DNA of 64,000 nt from Ralstonia sp. A12 (GTDB lineage: Bacteria; Pseudomonadota; Gammaproteobacteria; Burkholderiales; Burkholderiaceae), in the NCBI RefSeq assembly GCF_000801955.1, contig NZ_JSZO01000014.1, forward strand, positions 265,211 through 329,210. Reading direction: 5' to 3'. Positions 1 to 9,149 of this stretch are shown here, piece after piece. The position numbers and the translations under genes are program-made. A model generated the notes under the pieces. That model did no database searches. It was given only the letters and a program-made list of their open reading frames with translations, and had not been told where the DNA came from. Within the stretch, counting starts at the first letter, position 1; each line of letters opens with the position of its first letter.

Positions 1-399
1 TCGTTCCGCCCGCTGGCCGAGATCGACCTGATGAAGCAGGAGATTGCGCTGGGCCGCAACCCGCGCGATTGCAAGGTGATGCTGGCGCAGGAAATCATCG
101 CGCGCTTCCACAGTCAGGCCGATGCCGAGCGCGCGCTGGAAGACTTCAACCACCGCGCACGTGGCGGTGTGCCGGACGACATTCCGCAGATCGAGCTGTC
201 GGGCGCGCCGCTGGGCATCGCGCAACTGCTCAAGCAGGCGGGTCTGTGCCCGTCCACGTCAGACGCCAACCGCAACATCGAGCAGGGCGGCGTGAAGATC
301 GACGGCACCGTCATCAGCGACAAGGCCCTGAAGGTCGACGCCGGCACGTTCGTGATGCAGGTCGGCAAGCGTCGCTTCGCCCGTGTGGTGCTGAAGTGA
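1..399 (+). CDS. tyrS: Tyrosyl-tRNA synthetase, C-terminal part (5' end outside window)
   Basis: The open frame runs from base 1 to the TGA at 397-399 with no start inside the window, so this is the last 132 residues of a longer protein. It carries the linker after the catalytic domain and a C-terminal S4 RNA-binding domain ([20 protein letters not shown], then VKIDG). This matches the end of bacterial TyrRS, which charges tRNA-Tyr in the cytoplasm. The stop overlaps the GTG of dtd, so the two are probably translationally coupled. The KMSKS and HIGH-type motifs would lie upstream of the window. Confidence 0.9.
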   Translation, partial: SFRPLAEIDLMKQEIALGRNPRDCKVMLAQEIIARFHSQADAERALEDFNHRARGGVPDDIPQIELSGAPLGIAQLLKQAGLCPSTSDANRNIEQGGVKIDGTVISDKALKVDAGTFVMQVGKRRFARVVLK

Positions 400-908
400 T
401 TGGACTGATCCAGCGTGTGTCCGGAGCGGCGGTCCGTGTCGACGGCCGCGTGGTCGGCGAGATCGGCCCAGGCCTGCTCGCGCTCGTGTGCGCTGAACGT
501 GGCGACACCCCCGCCGAGGCCGATCGCCTGCTGGAGAAGCTGCTGAACTACCGCGTGTTCTCCGATGCGCAGGGCAAGATGAATCTGCCCGTGCGCAACA
601 TCGACGGCAACGGGCTGGCAGGCGGTTTGCTTGTCGTGTCGCAGTTCACGCTGGCGGCGGATACCAAATCCGGCACGCGGCCGAGCTTCACGCCGGCTGC
701 GGCGCCGGAAGACGGCCGTCGCTTGTATGAGCACTTCGTGGCGCGGGCCCGTGCGCAGCACCCCATCGTCGCCACCGGCGAGTTCGGCGCTGACATGAAG
801 GTGTCGCTCGTCAACGATGGCCCGGTCACGTTCTGGCTGCAGGTCGCGCCGCAAGTTGCGCGTGCCACTGCGCAGGAAGTTGCTAGAGACACTGCCAAAT
901 CTGTCTGA
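396..908 (+). CDS. dtd: D-aminoacyl-tRNA deacylase
   Basis: Removes D-amino acids, and glycine mischarged on tRNA-Ala, from tRNA in the cytoplasm; a partner in function to the aminoacyl-tRNA synthetase upstream. The 170-residue product shows the two family signatures: SQFTL (active-site SQ-x-T) in the middle and NDGPVT (the Gly-cisPro motif) near the end. I chose the GTG at 396 because it gives the canonical start VIGLIQRV and overlaps the tyrS stop by three bases. The C-terminal tail after WLQVAPQ is about 20 residues longer than in E. coli (145 residues) and looks non-essential. Confidence 0.93.
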   Translation: MIGLIQRVSGAAVRVDGRVVGEIGPGLLALVCAERGDTPAEADRLLEKLLNYRVFSDAQGKMNLPVRNIDGNGLAGGLLVVSQFTLAADTKSGTRPSFTPAAAPEDGRRLYEHFVARARAQHPIVATGEFGADMKVSLVNDGPVTFWLQVAPQVARATAQEVARDTAKSV

Positions 909-926
909 CCCGTTTTTGAGAGCCCA

Positions 927-1610
927 GTGATGCCACGCGCCGCCGCCATCCCCATGCCGATGCCGCAAATCACCCACATCGTGCTTGTCCGCCACGGCGA
1001 GACCGACTGGAACCGTGAACGCCGCCTGCAAGGCCAGCTCGACGTGCCGCTGAATACGCAGGGGCTGGAGCAGGCCACGCAACTGGGCAAGGCGCTCGCC
1101 CGTGAACGCTTCGATGCGGTGTATGCGAGCGACTTGTCGCGTGCCAAGCAGACGGCGCAGGCGCTGGCGGACGAAGTCGGCGTGACCGTGCGCGATGACG
1201 CCGGCCTGCGCGAGCGCCACTATGGCCAGTTCGAGGGCCTGACCTATGCCGAGGTCGCCGAGCAGCATCCGGCCGAATTCGATGCGTGGCAGAACCGCGT
1301 ACCCGAGTTCGCCCCGCCCGGCGGCGAGACGCTCACCGAATTCCACGAGCGTGCGGTGGAAACCGCCCTGCGCCTGATCCGCCGCCACCCAGGCGAGCGC
1401 ATCGCGCTGGTCAGCCACGGCGGCGTGCTCGATTGCCTGTACCGCCACGCCAACGCCATGGCGCTCACCGCGCCGCGCCAACACGAGCTGCGCAACGCAA
1501 GCATCAACCGGCTCTCATCCGATGGGCATCAACTGACCGTGCTGCAGTGGGGCGATGTCGCGCACCTGGATTTGCTGGTGCTCGACGAGGTAGATCGGCG
1601 CGTTCCTTAA
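927..1610 (+). CDS. Histidine phosphatase family protein (phosphoglycerate mutase-like)
   Basis: A 227-residue branch-2 histidine phosphatase. LVRHGETDWN holds the phospho-accepting His, RERHYGQFEG the acidic region, and ALVSHGGVLD the second catalytic His. Members dephosphorylate small phospho-metabolites or act as cofactor-dependent mutases; GpmB and CobC are relatives, and the substrate cannot be read from sequence. The start is uncertain: ATGs at 927, 954 and 960 are all in frame, and the core begins at about 963. It lies 18 bases after dtd on the same strand and ends convergently with the transporter gene at 1627. Confidence 0.85.
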   Translation: MMPRAAAIPMPMPQITHIVLVRHGETDWNRERRLQGQLDVPLNTQGLEQATQLGKALARERFDAVYASDLSRAKQTAQALADEVGVTVRDDAGLRERHYGQFEGLTYAEVAEQHPAEFDAWQNRVPEFAPPGGETLTEFHERAVETALRLIRRHPGERIALVSHGGVLDCLYRHANAMALTAPRQHELRNASINRLSSDGHQLTVLQWGDVAHLDLLVLDEVDRRVP

Positions 1611-1626
1611 CGCGCTAAGGCACGCG

Positions 1627-2337
1627 CTACACCTTCAGCCGGAACGGCGTGAAGTTCGTGTCGCGGTCGTAGTAATCCTCGTTCTCGGCGCGCTTGAGGA
1701 AGGCGACGACGCGGTAGGTGAGCGGCGTGGCCACGATCTCCCAGCCGGTCTTGAGGATGTATTGGGCGATGGCCACACGCAGCACCTGTTCGTGCGGCCA
1801 GATGCCGTAGAAGGCGATCACGTAGAACAGCGACGAATCCACCGCCTCGCCCACCACCGTGGACCCGACGATGCGCGTCCACAGCCATTTCCCTTCCGTC
1901 CAGATTTTCATCTTCGCCAGCGTGTAGCTGTTGGCGAAGCTGCCGCACCAGAACGCGATGAGCGACCCGGCGACGATGCGCGGTGTGTTGCCGAACACGT
2001 CGTTCAGGCTCTTCTGGTAATCGGCCATGAACGGCGCCACCGGCAGCGCCAGTACCACCAGCGCCATGAACGACGCGAAGATCAGCGCGGCAAAGCCGGC
2101 CCACACCACGCGCCGGTCGCGGCCATAGCCGTATACCTCGGTGAGGATGTCGCCGAAGATGTACGAGATCGGGAAGAACAGCACGCCCGCGCCAAACGTG
2201 ACCGGCCCGATGATCGGCAGCGTCATTTGCGCCGCCTTGGCCGCGCCGATGAGGTTCGAGCACAGCAACACCGTCACGAAGGCAGCCATGACGAAGTCGT
2301 AGTAGCGGAAGTTGCGCTGAGGACTTTGCGTAGTCAT
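1627..2337 (-). CDS. yhhQ: Queuosine precursor transporter (YhhQ/VUT family)
   Basis: A 236-residue inner-membrane protein with about six hydrophobic segments. The family hallmarks are seen: PISYIFGDILTEVYGYGRDRRVVW after the first helices, and GEAVDSSLFYVIAFYG later. E. coli YhhQ imports preQ0/preQ1 for queuosine synthesis; that role is transferred by family. Last gene of the ruvA-ruvB strand, 16 bases downstream of ruvB, so probably co-transcribed. No PreQ1 riboswitch was recognised in the short leader. Confidence 0.88.
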   Translation of the reverse strand: MTTQSPQRNFRYYDFVMAAFVTVLLCSNLIGAAKAAQMTLPIIGPVTFGAGVLFFPISYIFGDILTEVYGYGRDRRVVWAGFAALIFASFMALVVLALPVAPFMADYQKSLNDVFGNTPRIVAGSLIAFWCGSFANSYTLAKMKIWTEGKWLWTRIVGSTVVGEAVDSSLFYVIAFYGIWPHEQVLRVAIAQYILKTGWEIVATPLTYRVVAFLKRAENEDYYDRDTNFTPFRLKV

Positions 2338-2353
2338 GGCGGCGGGTGAGGCG

Positions 2354-3415
2354 TTAATTGTTGGCGTCCCAGAGATCGCCCTTGGGTGCGCCCAGCCCGA
2401 AATGCTGGTACGCCGAGGCTGTGGCGATGCGCCCGCGCGGGGTGCGCTGCAGGTAGCCCTGCTGGATCAGGTAGGGCTCGAGCACGTCTTCAATCGTGTC
2501 GCGCTCTTCGCCGATGGCGGCGGCCAGGTTGTCGATGCCGACCGGCCCGCCGTTGAACTTGTGCAGGATCGCTTCGAGCAGCTTGCGGTCCATCAGGTCG
2601 AAGCCGACCGCATCCACATCCAGCATCGCCAGCGCGGCATCGGCCACCTTGCGGGTGATGACGCCATCGGCTTTCACCTCGGCGTAGTCGCGCACGCGGC
2701 GCAGCAGGCGGTTGGCGATACGCGGCGTGCCGCGCGAGCGCTTGGCGATTTCCAGCGCGCCGTCTTCGGCGATCTTGGCGTTGAGCAGGCCAGCCGAGCG
2801 CGTGACGATCTTCGCCAACTCACTCGGCGTATAGAACTCCAGCCGCGCCACGATGCCGAAGCGGTCACGCAGCGGGTTGGTCAGCATGCCGGCGCGCGTG
2901 GTCGCACCCACCAGCGTGAACGGCTGCAGATCGAGCTTGACCGAGCGCGCCGCCGGGCCCTCGCCGATCATGATGTCGATCTGGTAGTCCTCCAGCGCCG
3001 GGTACAGGATTTCCTCCACCACGGGCGAGAGCCGGTGAATCTCGTCGATGAAGAGGACGTCGTTGGCTTCGAGGTTGGTGAGCAGCGCGGCCAGGTCGCC
3101 CGGACGCTCCAGCACGGGGCCGGAGGTCTGGCGCAGGTTGACGCCCATCTCGCGCGCGATGATGTGCGCCAGCGTTGTCTTGCCCAGGCCCGGCGGGCCG
3201 AACAGCAGCACGTGGTCCAGCGCTTCGCTGCGCTTCTTGGCCGCCGTCATGAAGATGTCGAGCTGGCCGCGCACCTTTTCCTGGCCGACGTATTCGTCGA
3301 GCAGCTTGGGGCGCAGCGCGCGCTCGAAGGCCTCCTCGTTGGGGGAGGCGGGGGAGGCTGAAATCAGGCGTTCAGCAGAGGCAGCCTTGGCGGCGAGCTT
3401 GTCGGTTTCGATCAT
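2354..3415 (-). CDS. ruvB: Holliday junction branch-migration helicase RuvB
   Basis: AAA+ motor that with RuvA drives branch migration at Holliday junctions before RuvC cleavage. The 353-residue product has Walker [11 protein letters not shown], Walker [10 protein letters not shown], sensor 1 GATTRAG, and the winged-helix end (YLQRTPRGR). Length is normal for the family. The start ATG at 3415 gives a typical N-terminus with a short polar lead before [12 protein letters not shown]. It lies 64 bases downstream of ruvA, so the pair form the usual ruvAB unit. Confidence 0.97.
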   Translation of the reverse strand: MIETDKLAAKAASAERLISASPASPNEEAFERALRPKLLDEYVGQEKVRGQLDIFMTAAKKRSEALDHVLLFGPPGLGKTTLAHIIAREMGVNLRQTSGPVLERPGDLAALLTNLEANDVLFIDEIHRLSPVVEEILYPALEDYQIDIMIGEGPAARSVKLDLQPFTLVGATTRAGMLTNPLRDRFGIVARLEFYTPSELAKIVTRSAGLLNAKIAEDGALEIAKRSRGTPRIANRLLRRVRDYAEVKADGVITRKVADAALAMLDVDAVGFDLMDRKLLEAILHKFNGGPVGIDNLAAAIGEERDTIEDVLEPYLIQQGYLQRTPRGRIATASAYQHFGLGAPKGDLWDANN

Positions 3416-3479
3416 GACGGGCAGACGGCACGGGATGGCCGCGAACAGGCCATTTTACCGTCTGCACGCCGTGCTGGCG

Positions 3480-4061
3480 TCAGCCTTTGGAGAGCGCCTT
3501 GAGCGCCAGCTTGATGCCTTCGGAGACACCCGTGCCGGCCGGCACCTGCTTGATGGCGAGCGCGGCTTCCTTGTCGGAATACCCCAGCGCCAGCAGGGCG
3601 TTGAGCACGTCCGCGGCGTCGTCGGACACGGCGGGGCCACCGGGCACTGCGCCCAGGTCCGCGCCGAGCTTGCCCTTGAGTTCGAGCAGCAGGCGTTCGG
3701 CGGTTTTCTTGCCGATGCCAGGGATGCGCGTGAGCCGCCCGGCTTCCTGCAGCGTGACGGCCTGCGCCAGTTCGGCCACTGACATGCCCGACAGTACCGC
3801 CAGCGCAATCCGCGCGCCAATGCCAGAAATCTTGATGAGCTGGCGGAAGGTCTCGCGCTCGGCGGCGGTGCCGAAACCGTAGAGCAGGTGCGCATCCTCG
3901 CGCACGATCTGCTGTGTGAGCAGGATAACGGGATGGCCGGTGGCGGGCAGGTTGTAGAACGTGCTCATCGGCACGTCGATCTCGTAGCCGACGCCGTGGC
4001 AATCGACCAGCAGGTGCGGCGGGTTCTTTTCGATCAGCGTCCCGGCGATGCGTCCGATCAT
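3480..4061 (-). CDS. ruvA: Holliday junction DNA-binding protein RuvA
   Basis: Tetrameric junction-binding subunit that loads RuvB. The 193-residue protein starts MIGRIAGTL, contains two helix-hairpin-helix stretches ([10 protein letters not shown] and [12 protein letters not shown]), and ends with the RuvB-interacting domain III ([16 protein letters not shown]). A longer upstream reading exists, but ATG 4061 is preceded by GGAGG at good spacing and gives the conserved start. In many bacteria ruvA follows ruvC directly; here a GDPD lipoprotein gene sits between them. Confidence 0.97.
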   Translation of the reverse strand: MIGRIAGTLIEKNPPHLLVDCHGVGYEIDVPMSTFYNLPATGHPVILLTQQIVREDAHLLYGFGTAAERETFRQLIKISGIGARIALAVLSGMSVAELAQAVTLQEAGRLTRIPGIGKKTAERLLLELKGKLGADLGAVPGGPAVSDDAADVLNALLALGYSDKEAALAIKQVPAGTGVSEGIKLALKALSKG

Positions 4062-4119
4062 GAGTTGAGTTCCTCCAAAACGGGACGCAGTGTAGCCGAT
4101 GCCGGGCTGCGCCAATGCC

Positions 4120-5268
4120 TCAGCGCTTGAAGGTCGACACAGCCTGCCGCCCGATGGCGGGGTCGTCGGTAAAGAAGCCGTCCACGCCTGCACGCAGGAA
4201 GGCCTGGATCTCCGTGATCGAGCCGCTCACGTTGCGCGTGTTGTCCGCCCCGCTGCGCAGTGACGGCGGCAGGAACGTGTTCTCGGGGCGGAAGGTGTAT
4301 GGGTGGACGACCAGCCCGGCGCTGTGCGCGTTGCGGATGAGGTCGGTCGGGTCGGTGAGCTTGCCGTTGGCATCGAGCCCCATGATGCTGCTCTTGTCCG
4401 GGCCGACGCCGTTGGCATACGCGGCGATGTCACGCATGCCGCGGCTGGTCATCATGTCGCCGTAGGTGCGGCTGTCTTTGGCGACCACGAAGTCGTACGG
4501 TTGCCTGCCGGACGTCCCCATCAGTTGCACGAGCCGCCAGTTGGGCTGACTGCCGCCGATCCTGTTGCGGATGGCCTTGAGGTTCGCCACTTCGAACGAC
4601 TGGATGTACACCGTGGTCCGGCTGGCCGTGAAGGCGTCGCGGCGCAGGCCGTCGATCAGCCTGTCTTCCAGCGGCAGGCCGATCGACTGGAAGTACGTCG
4701 GGTGCTTGGTTTCCGGATAGATGGCGATGTTGCGGCCGAGCCTGGCGGATTGGTCCCGCGCCAGCGCAACGATCTCGTCGAGCGTGGGGATCTGGAACTG
4801 GTCGTTGTAGACGACGTTGTTGGGGCGGATGTTCGGGATGCGCTCGCGTGCACGCAGCGTCTTGAGTTCAACGAGGGTGAAGTCCTCTGTGAACCAGCCG
4901 GTGACGCTCTGGCCGTCGATCGTCTTGGTGGTCTTGCGACCGGCGAAGGCGGACATGTCGGCCACGTTGGTGGTGCCGGAAATCTCGTTCTCGTGCCGCG
5001 CCACCAGCACGCCGTCCTTGGTGGAGACGAGGTCCGGCTCGATCACGTCGGCGCCGTCGTCGATGGCCTTCTGATAGGACGCCAGCGTGTGTTCGGGTCG
5101 CAGTGCCGAGGCGCCCCGGTGGCCGATCACCTGGATGGTGGTGATGGGCGTGGTGCCGCCACCGCCGCCGCCATTGTTGCCGCCGTGGTTGTATTCCGTC
5201 CTGCAGGCGGACAGCGCAACGATTGCAGTCAGGACAAGCGGGCTCAACTGGGCAAGACGGTGCGACAT
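4120..5268 (-). CDS. Glycerophosphodiester phosphodiesterase lipoprotein
   Basis: Hydrolyses glycerophosphodiesters to glycerol-3-phosphate and an alcohol. The 382-residue product begins with a lipoprotein signal ([12 protein letters not shown]; the lipobox LSAC sets the lipidated Cys), then a glycine-rich linker, then the GDPD TIM barrel: [19 protein letters not shown] and RHENEI supply the catalytic His and metal ligands. It is closer to the periplasmic GlpQ type than cytosolic UgpQ. I chose ATG 5268 over the ATG at 5298 because it puts the signal peptide at the N-terminus. It lies between ruvC and ruvA on the same strand; no functional tie is evident. Confidence 0.9.
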   Translation of the reverse strand: MSHRLAQLSPLVLTAIVALSACRTEYNHGGNNGGGGGGTTPITTIQVIGHRGASALRPEHTLASYQKAIDDGADVIEPDLVSTKDGVLVARHENEISGTTNVADMSAFAGRKTTKTIDGQSVTGWFTEDFTLVELKTLRARERIPNIRPNNVVYNDQFQIPTLDEIVALARDQSARLGRNIAIYPETKHPTYFQSIGLPLEDRLIDGLRRDAFTASRTTVYIQSFEVANLKAIRNRIGGSQPNWRLVQLMGTSGRQPYDFVVAKDSRTYGDMMTSRGMRDIAAYANGVGPDKSSIMGLDANGKLTDPTDLIRNAHSAGLVVHPYTFRPENTFLPPSLRSGADNTRNVSGSITEIQAFLRAGVDGFFTDDPAIGRQAVSTFKR

Positions 5269-5347
5269 CGGGGGCTCCCGGAAACGGACTCCCCGCATGG
5301 TAGTCGCGGTGTCGTGAGGGGGCTACCCGCAGGCTTTGAGAATCCTG

Positions 5348-5893
5348 TCAGCCGACCAGGCGCCCGCGCCGTACGCGCAGGCCCTTTTGCGCAAGCTGCG
5401 GTGCCAGCCCGGCCATGGCGGCGAGCGTCTCACCGCCGTGTGCATGACAGATCGCCACGCCCAGCGCGTCGGAGGCATCCGAGCCGGGTTTGCCTTCGAG
5501 GTTGAGCAGGCGCACGACCATCTCCTGCACCTGATCTTTGTTGGCGCGGCCGTAGCCGACCACGGCCTGCTTCAATTGCAGCGCGGTGTATTCGAACACC
5601 GGCAGGTGGCCGCTCATCAGCCCGCAGATCACCGCGCCGCGCGCCTGGCCCAGCAGCAAGGTCGATTGCGGGTTGACGTTGACGAACACTTTTTCGATGG
5701 AGGCGCAGTCGGGTCGGTACGTGCTAACCAGTTCGGCAACGCCGTCGTACAGCGTCTTCAGGCGGCTGGGCAGGTCGGCATTGCCGTTGCTCTTGATCGT
5801 GCCCGAGGCCACATAGACGAGCTTGTGGCCGTGCCGTTCGAGCACGCCGAAACCCGTGGTGCGGAGGCCGGGGTCAATACCAAGAATGCGCAT
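5348..5893 (-). CDS. ruvC: Holliday junction resolvase RuvC
   Basis: Endonuclease that resolves Holliday junctions bound by RuvAB. The 181-residue product starts [14 protein letters not shown] with the first catalytic Asp (D7), carries the Glu in SIEKVFVN, and ends with the Asp pair in [16 protein letters not shown] 5893 is chosen for the conserved start; an upstream ATG at 5926 would add 11 residues lying in the purH terminator area. A strong terminator separates it from purH, so it may have its own promoter or depend on read-through. Confidence 0.96.
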   Translation of the reverse strand: MRILGIDPGLRTTGFGVLERHGHKLVYVASGTIKSNGNADLPSRLKTLYDGVAELVSTYRPDCASIEKVFVNVNPQSTLLLGQARGAVICGLMSGHLPVFEYTALQLKQAVVGYGRANKDQVQEMVVRLLNLEGKPGSDASDALGVAICHAHGGETLAAMAGLAPQLAQKGLRVRRGRLVG

Positions 5894-5906
5894 GAAAGAT
5901 GAGCTG

Positions 5907-5950
5907 AGAAAAGAAAAACGGGGCAAGGCGCCAGTTTACGCCTTGCCCCG
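5907..5950 (-). terminator. Rho-independent terminator after purH
   Basis: A perfect 12-bp stem (CGGGGCAAGGCG at 5919-5930 pairing with 5939-5950) with an 8-base loop is followed, reading on the minus strand, by TTTTTCTTTTCTC. It sits 25 bases beyond the purH stop and just before the ruvC start, so it should end the dusB-fis-purH transcript. Confidence 0.85.
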
Positions 5951-5975
5951 CTGATCGGGAGAGCCGCCGTGTTGC

Positions 5976-7550
5976 TTAGTGGCGGAAGTGACGCGTGCCC
6001 GTGAAGATCATCGCCACGTTGCGCTCGTCGGCGGCGGCGATCACCTCATCGTCACGAACCGAGCCGCCCGGCTGGATCACGCACGAGGCGCCGGCGTCGA
6101 CCACCACGTCCAGGCCATCGCGGAACGGGAAGAACGCATCCGACGCCACGGCCGAACCGGCGAGCGTCAGGCCGGCGTTCTGCGCCTTGATGCTGGCGAT
6201 GCGGGCCGAGTCCACGCGGCTCATCTGGCCGGCACCCACGCCCAGCGTCATGCCGCCGCCGCAGAACACGATGGCGTTCGACTTGACGAACTTGGCGACG
6301 CGCCAGGCGAACATCAGGTCATCCATTTCCTTCGGGGTCGGGTGGCGCTTGGTGACCACGCGCAGCTCGCTCGGCTGCACGTTCTTGGCATCCGGGCTCT
6401 GCACCAGCAGACCGCCGCCAACGCGCTTGAAGTCATACGCGTTCACGCCCTTGCCCAGCGGAATTTCCAGCACGCGGACGTTCTGCTTGGCCGCGAACAC
6501 GGCGCGCGCGCCTTCCGTGAAGCCCGGGGCGATCAGCACTTCCACGAACTGCTTGGCGACGATGTGTGCGGCCGCTTCATCCAGCGGCACGTTGAAGGCG
6601 ATGATGCCGCCGAAGGCCGAGGTCGAATCGGTCTTGAAGGCCTTTTCGTACGCTTCCTGCGCGGTGCCGCCGATGGCCACGCCGCACGGGTTGGCGTGCT
6701 TGATGATCACGCATGCAGCACCCTTGGCCGGGTCGAACGACTTCACGCATTCCCACGCAGCATCGGCGTCGGCGATGTTGTTGTACGACAGTTCCTTGCC
6801 CTGCAGTTGCTTGTAGGCAGCCAGTGCGCCGTCTGTGGCTTTGAGCTCGCGGTAGAAGGCGGCGGACTGGTGCGGGTTCTCGCCGTAGCGCATTTCCTGC
6901 ACCTTGTCGAAGGCGAGGTTCAGCGTTTGCGGGTAAGCGCTGCGCGTGCTGTGCGACTTGTCGGCGCCCAGGCTCGTCAGGTAGTTGGTGATGGCGCCGT
7001 CGTACTGCGCAGTGTGTGCGAACACTTTCTTGGCCAGCATGAAGTTCGTTTCATAGCCGACGGTGTTGTTGTTGGCCTGCATTTCGGCCAGCACGGTGGC
7101 GTAGTCCGCCGGGTCAACGATGACCGTCACGTCGCGGTGGTTCTTGGCCGCCGAACGCAGCATGGTCGGGCCGCCAATGTCGATGTTCTCGATGGCGTCG
7201 GCCAGCGAGCATTCGTCCTTGGCCACGGTCTGCTGGAACGGGTACAGGTTCACCACCAGCAGGTCGATGGTCGGGATGCTGTGCTCAGCCAGCGCGGCCA
7301 TGTGCTCGGGCAGGTCGCGGCGGGCCAGGATGCCGCCGTGCACCTTCGGGTGCAGCGTCTTGACGCGGCCGTCGAGCATTTCCGGAAAGCCCGTGTAGTC
7401 CGCCACTTCCGTCACGGGCAGGCCGGACTCAGCGAGCAGCTTGGCGGTGCCGCCGGTGGAGAGGAGCTTGACGCCGCGCGCGTGCAGGGCACGGGCAAAG
7501 TCGACGATGCCGGTCTTGTCGGAAACGGAAAGCAGGGCTTGCTGGATCAT
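5976..7550 (-). CDS. purH: Bifunctional AICAR transformylase / IMP cyclohydrolase
   Basis: Catalyses the last two steps of de novo purine synthesis, AICAR to FAICAR to IMP, in the cytoplasm. The 524-residue protein has the N-terminal MGS-like cyclohydrolase domain ([36 protein letters not shown]) and the C-terminal transformylase domain with KHANPCG and the end [13 protein letters not shown]...[13 protein letters not shown]. Length is normal. It follows fis on the same strand after a gap of about 105 bases and is followed by a strong terminator. Confidence 0.97.
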   Translation of the reverse strand: MIQQALLSVSDKTGIVDFARALHARGVKLLSTGGTAKLLAESGLPVTEVADYTGFPEMLDGRVKTLHPKVHGGILARRDLPEHMAALAEHSIPTIDLLVVNLYPFQQTVAKDECSLADAIENIDIGGPTMLRSAAKNHRDVTVIVDPADYATVLAEMQANNNTVGYETNFMLAKKVFAHTAQYDGAITNYLTSLGADKSHSTRSAYPQTLNLAFDKVQEMRYGENPHQSAAFYRELKATDGALAAYKQLQGKELSYNNIADADAAWECVKSFDPAKGAACVIIKHANPCGVAIGGTAQEAYEKAFKTDSTSAFGGIIAFNVPLDEAAAHIVAKQFVEVLIAPGFTEGARAVFAAKQNVRVLEIPLGKGVNAYDFKRVGGGLLVQSPDAKNVQPSELRVVTKRHPTPKEMDDLMFAWRVAKFVKSNAIVFCGGGMTLGVGAGQMSRVDSARIASIKAQNAGLTLAGSAVASDAFFPFRDGLDVVVDAGASCVIQPGGSVRDDEVIAAADERNVAMIFTGTRHFRH

Positions 7551-7655
7551 GGTGAAAATACCGGTAGGCCGGTGAGCGGATGTGGCACTGGGTTTGTACC
7601 CCTGGCGCCGTCGGAAAGGAAATCGGTTCGAAGCCGGAACGCTATCTCAGTTACG

Positions 7656-7889
7656 TCAGAGCAGCCCGTGCTGTTGCAACTTTTTGCGTAACGTATTGCG
7701 GTTGATGCCGAGGTAATCGGCGGCCTGCGACTGGTTGTTGGAGGCCCATTCCATGACGGTTTCCAACAGCGGCCGTTCAATGGCCTGCAGCACCATGTCG
7801 TAGACGTTGGACGGGTTCTCGCCATCCAGGTCGCGGTAGTACGTATCCAGGCTGTCGCGGATGCAGCGTTCGATCGGGTTGCGGCTCAT
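7656..7889 (-). CDS. fis: Fis family nucleoid/transcription regulator
   Basis: A 77-residue DNA-binding protein; the C-terminal helix-turn-helix reads SQAADYLGINRNTLRKKL, the Fis/NtrC-type fold. It is shorter than E. coli Fis (98 residues), as usual in beta-proteobacteria, and lacks the N-terminal beta-hairpin arms that stimulate Hin/Gin recombination. Its ATG overlaps the dusB stop (ATGA at 7886-7889), matching the dusB-fis operon known in E. coli, so translation is probably coupled and growth-phase regulated from the dusB promoter. Confidence 0.93.
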   Translation of the reverse strand: MSRNPIERCIRDSLDTYYRDLDGENPSNVYDMVLQAIERPLLETVMEWASNNQSQAADYLGINRNTLRKKLQQHGLL

Positions 7890-9022
7890 GCGGCAAGCAG
7901 TTCCTTGTTGTCGTTGTTGTTGCCCGTCGTGGGGCGCTCGCTGTCGGTGGCTTGGTCTTCATAGACCAGTCGATCAGACAGCGCGCGCTGTTCGTCGAAG
8001 AATGCGTTGACCGCCGCCAACTGGGCTGCGGTGTCTTCGATCGTGTTCATGCGGTGGCGGAACAGGTTGGCCCCCGCCAACCCGCGCGTGTACCAGGCGA
8101 TGTGCTTGCGTGCGGTGCGCACGCCCGTGTATTCGCCGTAGAACGCGTAGTGCTCTTCCAGGTGCGTGTTCATGATGCCGCGGATCTCTTCCACCTCCGG
8201 CGCCGGCAGCAGCGTGCCGGTTTGCAGGAAATGATCGATTTCGCGGAACAGCCACGGGCGCCCCTGCGCCGCGCGACCGATCATGATGGCGTCTGCGCCA
8301 GTCACGGCCAGCACATGCTTGGCCTTGGCCGGTGTGGTGATGTCGCCATTGGCCACCACTGGAATGCGTACCGACGCCTTGACCGCGGCGATGGTGTCGT
8401 ACTCGGCATCGCCGTGGTACAGGTCGGCACGTGTACGGCCGTGCACGGTCAGCATGCTGATGCCAGCGTCCTGCGCGATGTGCGCGACCTTGAGCGCGTT
8501 GCGGTGCTCGCGGTCCCAACCGGTGCGGATCTTGAGCGTGACCGGCACGCGGTCGCCCACGGCACCGACCACCGCCTCGACGATGCGTTGGACCAGCGGC
8601 TCATTCTGCAGCAGGGCAGAGCCCGCCGCCACGTTGCACACCTTTTTGGCCGGGCAGCCCATGTTGATGTCGATGATCTGCGCGCCGCGATCGACGTTGT
8701 AGCGCGCGGCCTCGGCCATCATCATCGGCTCGGCGCCGGCAATCTGCACAGAGATCGGCTCGACTTCGCCTTCGTGATTGGCACGCCGCATGGTTTTCTC
8801 GCTTTTCCAGAGCTGCGCATTGGACGCGACCATCTCGGACACCGCATAGCCCGCGCCCAGCCGCTTGCAGAGCTGGCGGAACGGGCGGTCCGTCACGCCC
8901 GCCATGGGGGCGACGAACAGGTTGTTGCGGAGGGTATGCGGTCCGATCTGCACGGTGCGTGATGCGTGGCTAGCGATGGAGAAACGAAAAACAACCCCTT
9001 CCGCCCGGGTCGGTTGACACAT
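7886..9022 (-). CDS. dusB: tRNA-dihydrouridine synthase B
   Basis: FMN enzyme that reduces uridines in the tRNA D-loop. Motifs: APMAGVTDRPFR near the N-terminus, INMGCPAKKV with the active-site Cys, KIRTGW, and TVHGRTR. The N-terminus is uncertain: ATG 9022 gives 378 residues with about 24 non-conserved residues before QIGPHTLRNN, whereas GTG near 8957 would start at the conserved core but lacks a clear Shine-Dalgarno. The C-terminal end is rich in polar residues beyond the usual family end. First gene of dusB-fis. Confidence 0.93.
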   Translation of the reverse strand: MCQPTRAEGVVFRFSIASHASRTVQIGPHTLRNNLFVAPMAGVTDRPFRQLCKRLGAGYAVSEMVASNAQLWKSEKTMRRANHEGEVEPISVQIAGAEPMMMAEAARYNVDRGAQIIDINMGCPAKKVCNVAAGSALLQNEPLVQRIVEAVVGAVGDRVPVTLKIRTGWDREHRNALKVAHIAQDAGISMLTVHGRTRADLYHGDAEYDTIAAVKASVRIPVVANGDITTPAKAKHVLAVTGADAIMIGRAAQGRPWLFREIDHFLQTGTLLPAPEVEEIRGIMNTHLEEHYAFYGEYTGVRTARKHIAWYTRGLAGANLFRHRMNTIEDTAAQLAAVNAFFDEQRALSDRLVYEDQATDSERPTTGNNNDNKELLAA

Positions 9023-9149
9023 TGGGCGGAGCGACGGGGGTAAAAAATGCGAGGACGGGATTTTACCGCCAAACGGCCGAATTGCCTAAATGTTGTGCAC
9101 AAACTATGCCGCAGTGCGGTCGGCGAGGGCGTCGCTGTCGAGGCAGTCG

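Noticed and set aside
1606..1619. CCTTA-ACGCGC-TAAGG-like short dyad between the phosphatase and transporter genes
   Set aside because: Only a five-base stem and no T run; too weak to call a terminator for the convergent genes.
5979..7691. A 570-residue plus-strand open frame
   Set aside because: Antisense shadow of purH; His/Arg/Val-rich with no motif.
9040..9066. GGTAAAA...TTTTACC dyad before dusB
   Set aside because: The loop is about 15 bases and the stem AT-rich; more likely overlapping promoter-like AT sequence than a functional hairpin.
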